64,000 nt of DNA, taken from contig OY288245.1 in assembly GCA_958450325.1 (NCBI GenBank), forward strand, positions 65,645,441 to 65,709,440. The letters run 5' to 3'. A program made the translations under genes and the position numbers. The number at the start of each line of letters is the position of its first letter. The first letter of the stretch is position 1. The notes beneath the pieces are model-generated. The model saw only the letters and a program-made list of their open reading frames with translations. It searched no databases and had not been told where the DNA came from. Origin of the DNA: Agrostemma githago (lineage: Eukaryota; Streptophyta; Magnoliopsida; Caryophyllales; Caryophyllaceae). This document shows positions 55,594 to 64,000 of the stretch, piece by piece.

Positions 55594-55910
55594 CTTTGAA
55601 AAATCCAAATTTTACAAGATTTTCACCCTTTTTGTAGGATTTAGTCGGATTTAGGCGGAATCCGGGCTAGGTGACTTGATTACACCTAGTCCTCCCCTCC
55701 CATTTCCTTTTATTTCCTTCTTTTTATTTCTTCCCCCATCCATATCTTTTCTCGTCTCGGCCCATGGTGACTTGACTACACCCCGGCCGGACACATTCTA
55801 CCCTTTCTTCACTTTTCTTTTTGATTTTTAGCTTTATTTTCGCAGTTTCTTTTCTTTTTTCTTTTGTGTCTCCGCACACTATGATCGAGCATGAGGACAT
55901 TGCTCGGTTT

Positions 55911-55923
55911 AAGTGTGGGGGAG
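55911..55923 (+). other. Internal polypurine-tract-like site
   Basis: AAGTGTGGGGGAG is identical to the core of the tract before the 3' LTR and follows GAGGACATTGCTCGG, a usual Athila context. Confidence 0.7.
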
Positions 55924-57666
55924 CGATATTCTATCGTAGTTAGTTTTATTTTCATAGTTTTTCGAAAAATCTTTAAAAAACCCTAAAAATTTGAAAAAAA
56001 TTCACAAAAAAATCAAAAAGATTTTCTTTCGTGTGTCTTCCTTTTTGTGTCGTTGTATCGAGTATGTGTTTTGTTGTGCGTGTTTTGCCTCCCTTTTTCC
56101 TCTTAGGTTGCCTAATCGCCGCTAACTTTGGAAGGCTTTCAAGACGTCCGGTAACGCCTTTTATCCCTTTTTCCTCTTTACCTCTTGTGATGTTCAGAGG
56201 AGATTTGTGATGATGTGTGCCCGGGAGGAGCTTTGTAAAGTTTGGTGTTGGTTGGTTGCTTATTTGGAAATTCGGGGTGGTGTTTGTGTTGTTTATGTGT
56301 TCGTTTTGTTTTGTTTTTGTTTTGTTGCTTTTGCTTCTTTTTTCTCTCGTTCTTTGTTGAGTCCTTGTTTTGTTGTGTGTAGTTATGTCTAGTGTGTAAA
56401 TGGTTTTCGAAAACCCGGTTTAGAGGCTAGTGTGCAAGCGTTTACTTTCCCTTTCTAGTAGTGTAAATCAAGTCTTGGACTTTAGTCTAGTAGAATGACC
56501 CTAAATCAATGATTTCGTTGGTCCTTTACCTTGAGTCCACCTAGCTTACTAGGGATTTACTACGGGATTTGCACTTTTGACCATTATGACCACCCACTGT
56601 GTGAAAAGGCCTTGGTTGCCGAGTCCCGTCCCTTAGGTGACCGTGTTTGGGATTGTTTGACTAGTCCAAGTTCTTCCCCTTTTTGTGGGTTTGAAGGGAA
56701 AGCGCGCTCCCGACTCACCCATTACCCTACCTCCTACACATATCCACACAATAAATTGCAAATTGTTGAAATCTCCTTCTTGTTGCGAAAAAAAAAGAAA
56801 TGCTTACAAGCTAAAATCAAGCCAAAAGGGCAAAGAAAAGAAAAGGAAAGAAAATGAAAAGAAAGAAGAGATTGAAGAAAAAGAAAAGGCACAAAAAGCC
56901 AAAAAGAAAATAGAAAAGAAGAAAAAGAAATGGCATAGTAACACTCAAAGCAAAAATGCAAAAAGAAAGAAAAATGCCAAAAGAAAACCCGTCTCACAAA
57001 AATAATCCCCTCATCTCAAAATAAGCCTTTTACCGACTATTACCGTGAAGAGCCTATCAAAGGACCGAGTCCCTAGGAAGGATGATAGCGGTGATGGTCG
57101 GTCGTCCCTCACTTTGCAAATATTTCCACCTTTTTACTTGGACTAGTTGGGCGGTTTCGGGCATGGGACGACCCTCTTGGCTCATCGCTAAAGGGGGCGG
57201 GGTCTCACTTACCTACAGTGTCGACTAACACCGTGGTTCTTCTCTTTTCCATTCCGCCGATCGTCCCGTAGTACGTTCTTAGAAAGTTAGGAGGACCTAG
57301 GTAAGTTGCCAACGTTTTTGTTGCTTTATCGTCATACTATTAGGGTTTAGTTCATCTCGATTTGTATGATTAGCTTGGGAACGTTGTCACTTGCCTCGAG
57401 TCCTAAACCGGTGCTTCTTTCACCGCTTTTTTGAGGGAAGCGGTATTTGTTTTCTTTTGGGTGCAACCGATTATTTGTTTATTTGTGTGTTTGTTTATGT
57501 GTTTTGTGTCCGGTTGCATCCACGGTTTTGTCGCAAGACCTTACTTGCCTTGCGGAGTGCACTTTTCCTCTAAGTGTACTCGCGTGAGTTGAAAGGGCGT
57601 AGGGTGCGCTAATACCCACTCGGCTAGTTTAGCAGTTAGTATGTGCTTACTCGAGGGCGAGTAAGG

Positions 57667-57683
57667 GTTAAGTGTGGGGGAGT
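57667..57683 (+). other. Polypurine tract of the Athila-like element
   Basis: GTTAAGTGTGGGGGAGT directly precedes the 3' LTR. Confidence 0.85.
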
Positions 57684-59335
57684 TGATAAGTGTAGATTGT
57701 AGCGCCTATTTTACTGTGTTTGGTCCCATTTTCCTTGTGGAATCGCTCCATGGGAGCGGTTTATGGGCTACTTATGCTTTCTTTAGTTCGTTTCAGGTTC
57801 CCGAGACCAATTGTGAAGAGTTGGAGCAAATCCGACTCGATACATACACTTTTTGGAGCCAACGAAGTGAAGGAACGATCACTCGATGCCTTGGATTCGA
57901 CCCCGAGACCTCAGAACCCAATCCCGAGCCTCTTAGACCCGATCCCGAATCCCGAGAATCGATGAGAAACCCATGAGAAGCAAGGAGGGACCAAAAAGAG
58001 CTTATTTGAGGCCTACAAGGCCCATCCCGGTCGGGATGGCCTCAACCCGTCCGGGATGAGGTGTGCATTTAGCGAAGCTACTGACCTGGGCCCGTCCCGG
58101 TCGGGACCAGCCCGTCCCGGTCGGGATCAAGCATAACACCGCGCTGTGTTATTGCCCGTCCCGGTCGGGACCGATCCGTCCCGGTCGGGACCGTGGAGCT
58201 GTAGCACGCAACTCATTGTTTCATCCTCCTTCCTCTTGTAACCCTATAAATACTCTTCCTCTTGTATTCTTAAGGGATGTTAGACACTTCCCACAAAACC
58301 CTAGACTATTTTAGGTTAGATTAGCTTAGATTAGTGTAGATTAGTCCTTAAATACTCCTTAATCTAGTTAGTTACTCTTGTATTATTGAGATTCTTGAAG
58401 AATCTACCAATCTTGACAACATTGGTGGATGTTTGGGTATTCTTTTATGCAAGTGTTCATCTTTTCCATTCCTTTCTAGTTGGTATAATCTTTCTTCTCC
58501 TTTTACTCTTAATCTTTCATAGTTAATCAAGTTTTCATCTTTGTTATTGTTTGTTCTTGTTCTTGTTAGTTTCATAATGTATGTTTAGACGCTTGTGTTT
58601 AGTCCTCTTGTTTATGTTGATGTTTGTTTAGATATGTTTGAGTAGTACTCTTGCTAGGGTTAGTAGGGTGATTTGGGTGTTTAATGGGTGATTAAGGGTT
58701 TGTTGGAGATGTTGGTGGAAGTTTTGGGTTTCCTCTTGGTTAGATGCATGGTATATGTTTGATGAAATGCTTGAATGACATGTAGATGCATATGCTTGTT
58801 TTTTCTTGCCTTTTCTCTTGTGGGTGATGGTTTTCTCGTGGGTTTGGTTCCCTCACTACGTAGCGAGAGCCCGGTGAGGACGACCCCTAGGTCGGTCTAC
58901 GTAGCGAGAGCCCGGACGTGACCTAGGCTACGATAGCATGCTAGGAACCCCGTTTGTTATATGTGTCGCTAAGGTGGGTTCTATCAAGAACCTCTAGGTC
59001 GGTCTACGTAGCGAGAGCCCGGACTACACCTAGATTACCCGACTACCCCTTCATCTTAGCTCTTCCTCGATCATTCCATTACCCCTTGAACCCGACCTAA
59101 TCCTAGCCCTTTTCCTTATTTGTTTTCTTCGTTACCTTAGTCGTAGTCTTAGCCTTCTCCCCTCCTTATCATTCTAGTTTAGCTTAGTTCGTTGACCTAG
59201 TCTAGTATTTAGGTGACCTTAGTCTAGACGCCTCTTACCGTCCCCGTGGATTCGACCCGACTTGCCCTATCTACCCAGTTAGGATTAGCCGGTTATTATT
59301 TGACGGTGGGGATCCACGGCAAATCCCTACTATCA
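57684..59335 (+). repeat. 3' LTR of the Athila-like element
   Basis: It matches the 5' LTR over its whole length. It lacks the 22-bp duplication, has a 17-bp insertion near 58757 and is followed by target duplication TCTAC. Confidence 0.95.
58245..58252 (+). promoter_or_regulatory. TATA box in the Athila-like 3' LTR
   Basis: TATAAATA is intact here but reads TACAAATA in the 5' LTR. Confidence 0.65.
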
Positions 59336-59340
59336 TCTAC

Positions 59341-62300
59341 CTTCTCTCAATTAAGGCAAACTGTTAGTTTCATAAGCAACAATTACTTCGTAAACTTTAA
59401 AGTTGAGTGTGTGCTTAATTTGTAATCAAACGTCTATTTGCTTCAAAAGCAATAGAGCACTAACTTTAGTTATAATACTAGTCACAAAGTTGTCCTTTGG
59501 AACCGTTCCAGCACACAACTTCTTATCCAAAACAAAATATACTGAGAGACAATCTCATGTCATCTTTGTCTATTTGGAATATGAATCGTTGTAATTTGTT
59601 TACAATAATTCGTTTATCACATCATGCGCATCTCTTAAATAATTCCATTTTTGCTTCTTAAGCGCAAATGAATAATTCTTAGATAGCATTCTAGTGACAC
59701 TCACTAGATTAGTATCTACTCGTCACACGAGCACATAATAAACACATTTCTTGCAAAGTCTTATAGACTAAAGCAACCAAATGTCGTTTAGTTAGAGAAG
59801 TAAGTCACTTACATACCAAATTATAACGATAAATGCACTCCCACTAGCCTCTTGTACACATTGTCTTTCTTCGTCTCAAAGGAAAACAAACATCTTTGAA
59901 TTACCACATTAAGAACGAAGATACTACTCCATAATACTTGCTCCAATCAAATTGGATCATTCACATTTGTCTAACAATTTTAATAATATGAAATTCAGAC
60001 GAAGTGTCGCACACATCATATTGCATCCCTTTCAAGAAATGTATTTCACATATATATGTCCAAAACTCATCATAATGAGTGATGACATTTAAAATTCTAA
60101 ATCAATCCTAATAGACTTAAGCATAATGTTGTAAAAAGGATTTTTCTATAGTCATTATTATGAGATCAATCCTTAACTACCAACTATGCTTCATAGATAC
60201 TCTTATATCAATCTACATCGTCTTTATATTGAATACTATTCTTCACTATAAGACCTATTTAACCAAAGTCTATACTTGGTAGTTATGGTATATAGAATCT
60301 ATTAGATTTTATGTGACTATTGAAGTCTTTGCTCATTATTGTTTCATCATAGGTCAAACCTATGTAGGGTAATATTTTGCAGGTAAGATGATCATGACTT
60401 TTCATGGATGCATCAATATCTCCTTCAACAGTTGTAGAGAATTCCTGTTAATCTTGAACAATTCAAGGTCGATTATACTCTCACTGTTTCTTTTAGAAAT
60501 CACATATTTTTAAAAGAAACATACCACTCCATGCAACAAAATAGTTTTGTTCTTTTGATGGTTTGTAGAATTAACATAATACCCCTAATAAAACACATGC
60601 CATAATTGAGTCTAAGTTCTAGAAAACAATTTTCTTTAAACTTGACTTGATAATTAAGAAAAGACTTTTAAGAATATTTTCAATCCATATCTCATATGGT
60701 GTCTATTCTCCGACTTACATGGACAATCTCATCAACATTGTACAAAGGTTTTTATAGTGCATAACTTTCTAAAGCATAAATGAAATCTGCATAACTCATC
60801 ATAGACCAAATCATATCAAATATGGTTCGATGTAGTTTGAAACACTTTTCACTACTTCTAAGATGATCACAATCTTTTAGTTCAATTCCTCCCTGTTTCA
60901 ATCATATCGAACGACTCGCACCAACTTATCAAGTTGATCTTGTACTTTCATCTGAATTTCCTTGAACAATTCAAAGCATTTGGTTTCAAATTTCATCAAA
61001 TGAACAAAACCATACGCGTTACCCATTTTTTCAACATCACTAGTTAAACCCACAGTATCTGTATATGTGTGATTTAACAAGTCTAAGTACTCTCCCACTA
61101 CAATTAATAGAAGTCACTTGTAATGTCATTTATCCATCTAAACAAGATCCATTTACCTCAGTTGATCCTTATCAATAAGGTTTATAATTTCATCATTATG
61201 AAACTTATTCTTATGTTTCTTGTCTCATGGATTAAGAACAATGCCATAATAGGTAAAACTCGTGTCGAGGGACGAAACCTTTTGATTGTTATGCTACAAA
61301 TAAAAGCATTCACTACTAAGAAGGTAGGGCTCAACAATCATGTTAGCCTTACTGTACCTCATATTCTTGCAAAGTATAGAGCAACAATTGTTCTACTTTT
61401 ATCAAAACTTTTCATGCCCATACATGAAACAGAATCAATATTTTTGCTTATGACTAGTACAAGAATAACAATTATTCAATTCCAGTATTCAGCTTTATGG
61501 TAAAATTAAGTGATTTTCCTTTTGTATATGAAACAACAACGTTTGTCCATTTCAATCACAAAACACTTCACTTATATACCATTATTCTACCCTCTTTGAG
61601 CCATCACATCCACAATGTAATAGTTGCATTTGGTATCTTATACCAAAACAGTAGAATGAAAGTAACGATTACTCTAGTAACATACACACCAGAAGTCATA
61701 CTTCAATTGATTTGCAGATTTTCTAGACACTTCTAGAAACTATCTACCAATGTCTTATATTTGTCATTACATTAATGACTAATAAAATCGTACCTAATCT
61801 ATATTTGGCAACAAGTTTGGGTATGACAACGATTGCCCTTCCCTTACTTTAACCAACGTCTTAGATTCATTAATCATTATCTCAAGCAATTTTCTTAATG
61901 AACTCATAGAACATTAGTATTATTTGCCTTCTTGATACAATGTTCAATCGTCTTTTAACATCTCATGCTAAAAGGTGAGAAACTTTATTAAGTCACATGT
62001 TTATTCATAATAAAGTGACCTAAACTTAGGACTAATTGAAACGATTTCAGTTCCTAATTCTTTAGAAAGAAGCATCCAAAGTTTCCTGATTATCAATATA
62101 ATCACGTCATCGTATGACATATGGATTAATTAGATCATCTTCAATATTTTCTCACTTAATGGGAACTGTTCCCTTTTATTGAAACAATTGATTTTGGTAC
62201 TTATAGTCATCTTCATGACTCTAATACAGTCCATACTGTACATTAGCATTGGTAATAATCTATCGGAATTATCCTTCACAAGGACAAAATCCGTATCTCT

Positions 62301-64000
62301 AATTTTGAGAACAATTCTCAAGATACCAATCGACGAGGTTGAACAATTCAAACTCATCTTTAATAAATGTGATAACGGTAACTAAATTACAACTACATGT
62401 ATATGCAAAGTAAAACGATAATTAATATTAATAATCATGAACAATTTTAAGAAAAAATCATGCAAACTACCCTCAAGTTCGCATAATATTCCAAGATCCT
62501 AAACCTTTTGTCACTCAAGTGAACTTGGGCTCACTGCTCAAGCTCCAAAAGTAAAGGTAGACAACAACATTGTCAATTACATCAATATGTAATTCTTGGT
62601 CCGTCGGAATTAGTCATCATATGACACCAACTATTTGCCTCAAAGCCCAAGTCCGACTTGATAGCAATGTTAAGCAAACCAGACTGAACCTGTGGGTAAC
62701 CGTTATCCACCTACTCAGTCCACGCACATCGGCAAAGCACCGCTTTGGCAGTCACTTCAACCAATGGTATGAAATTGTTTTAGTGGTCAATTCTGGAAAG
62801 GCAATACTTAATATTTGTGCGAGGGATTAAATGTAATATGGGTCCTAACCATGTTGCTAGGTCAACTTACAAGGCAACCTAAGCACACAAGTCACAAGTC
62901 TCAAACAATAAAAATCATGCATCATATGACATAATAATTCAATTGTTACTAGTGATTTGTGTATAAAACAAGCTAAGAGATCCCATATTTTTGATTCATA
63001 ATCAATTACAATTCATAATTGCTAGTTGGTTTGAACAATTTCACCAATATCTTTCATTTTTCCAACTACGAGGAACAATTTCCCACTCGGAAAAATTGAA
63101 CGGATATACAAAACTCGATTCACAATCGATCTGCAACTTATAATTGTCATATCAAAATCAAATAGGACTCGAGAAACTCGATCTTCTCCCGATCTGTTTA
63201 TGATAATATGATAATTAAAATGCATAAAATTATTTAGCCGATTTATAAAACCAATTTTTCATTGATTCGGAAAAATAAAAGTATAATCCATGTTTGATTC
63301 ATAATCAACACACAAACGCAAGAAAACGACTTTTCTTAAAAGCGTCACTCGACCCGACACCATGTCGTCCGAGTAAATATTGTGTCGTCTTGGTCAAACC
63401 TTTGCCGCCCGGGTCATCCCATTCCGACCGGGACATACCCGTGCCGATCGAGTCACACTCGCGCCCACCGAGTCGTACTCGTCCAACCAGGTTGGTCTCT
63501 ATTCGTTCCGTCTCCACTATAATTAAAACGAGTCTTGTCCTAATCTTATTAGGTCCCATCGTCAACAGAAAATTCTAGTAATTTTATGTTCTCAATTTCA
63601 ATCAAATCTTTGACTAATCTAATCAATCTCATCGTCAACAAAGAAATTTGAGATTATATAGTGAGTCAATTTAGGGGAAAATTAAATTAAGAATAATCAC
63701 TATTATATTTAAATTAACTTTAAGAATCAATTTCAAAATTTAACAATTTAAATTCACAATTAAAACACGCCCTAAATTTGATCGATATACTCATATGTAC
63801 CATATATATATGTTCTTGCTTATGATAGAATGATCGAAACAATATTTCTCAATTAGTAAGCCATTAAACATACTCAAACGAGCTACCAAGAATTAACATG
63901 CAGTAACAAGCACATGCATTAACCAAGAGTATAAAGCTACCAACTTTTTGCACATGCATTAATAAGCTACCAAGAATTTGGCAAGTCAAACGAGTAAGCG
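59341..64000 (-). mobile_element. Internal region of the reversed Copia element
   Basis: Sequence continues the element cut at 47253. It is AT-rich, with many stops in all frames. The only clear domain is the integrase piece at 60898-61098. The stretch 59341-60897 should hold RT and RNase H by position but is too decayed to call. The stretch 62900-64000 should hold gag and leader; I see no clear gag motif. A CG-rich patch (63340-63500) has GTCGTCCGAGT-like words. The 5' LTR is outside the window. Confidence 0.62.
60898..61098 (-). pseudogene. pol: Copia integrase core fragment
   Basis: The minus strand reads YGFVHLMKFETKCFELFKEI followed by QMKVQDQLDKLVRVVRYD. This matches the conserved middle of Copia integrase (the YxYLMKxKSE...FKxF region leading to the second catalytic Asp). 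The Asp position survives as RYD. The frame is open for only 66 codons, and its surroundings are decayed. Confidence 0.75.

Larger units (their letters stand above)
55540..57666 (+). other. 3' noncoding region of the Athila-like element
   Basis: No pol or env is recognised. There is an 11-bp perfect hairpin at the start, an internal polypurine-tract-like site, and an A/G-rich block (56760-57000) whose Lys/Glu-rich frame is low complexity. Confidence 0.6.
47254..59335 (+). mobile_element. Non-autonomous Athila-like LTR retrotransposon
   Basis: Two LTRs of about 1.65 kb, an Athila-type primer site, a gag-like frame, no pol, and a GTGTGGGGGAG polypurine tract are present. The target duplication TCTAC is perfect on both sides. 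The LTRs differ at about 20 positions by eye plus two small indels. A hAT MITE and a solo LTR are nested inside. With those removed the element is about 8 kb. Confidence 0.9.

Noticed and set aside
56685..57005. 106-residue Lys/Glu-rich frame that looks like a nuclear coiled-coil protein
   Set aside because: It comes from an A/G-rich low-complexity block before the Athila 3' LTR, with no homology signal.

Overview
This window reads as repeat-rich, AT-rich intergenic DNA from a flowering plant, most likely a eudicot. It contains plant-type Ty3/Gypsy elements of chromovirus, Tat-like and Athila-like kinds, Ty1/Copia remnants, a hAT MITE, and Mutator-like elements (MULEs) whose transposase is FAR1-like. 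I found no convincing host gene, rRNA gene, functional tRNA gene or CRISPR array. Essentially every stretch can be placed in a transposable element, and several elements are nested inside others.

Layout. 1-9555 is a chromovirus (Tekay/Del-type) retrotransposon whose 5' LTR is cut by the window edge. It sits in the 5' end of a MULE (9556-10411, reversed). From about 10,480 to 42,396 runs a train of MULE-type elements that abut one another through TA or CT/TA microsatellites: a short deletion derivative (10480-12573), a second MULE family (12605-14396), a large MULE (14440-34883), another short derivative in reverse (34996-37882) and a foldback element (38019-42345). The large MULE is about 10.9 kb without its insert. 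It carries a FAR1-like transposase on + and a convergent ULP1-type protease gene on -, the layout of Kaonashi/CUMULE-type MULEs. A non-autonomous Tat-like retrotransposon (14690-24265) has split its first exon. After the train come an LTR fragment related to the Tat-like element (42397-43853), a + strand Copia remnant (43854-45690), and a - strand Copia element (45716 to the window end). The last is interrupted by a non-autonomous Athila-like element (47254-59335), which itself holds a hAT MITE (51110-51576) and a 3.6-kb solo LTR (51915-55534).

How the parts work together. In the large MULE the transposase should act on the terminal inverted repeats, while the ULP1 gene is a passenger of unknown role. 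The short derivatives keep the ends and a conserved 64-nt first exon and would need help in trans. All large reading frames carry stops or frameshifts, so every gene is annotated as a pseudogene. LTR comparison gives relative ages: chromovirus youngest (about 0.2% divergence), Athila-like older (about 1.3%), Tat-like oldest (about 2%); these are counts by eye.

The main signals beyond ordinary annotation are: the microsatellite-chained MULE train; short family-specific motifs that fill its introns and noncoding DNA; a tandem two-domain ULP1 gene whose second domain has lost both His and Cys; and repeated hairpins with compensatory base changes in two unrelated LTR elements.
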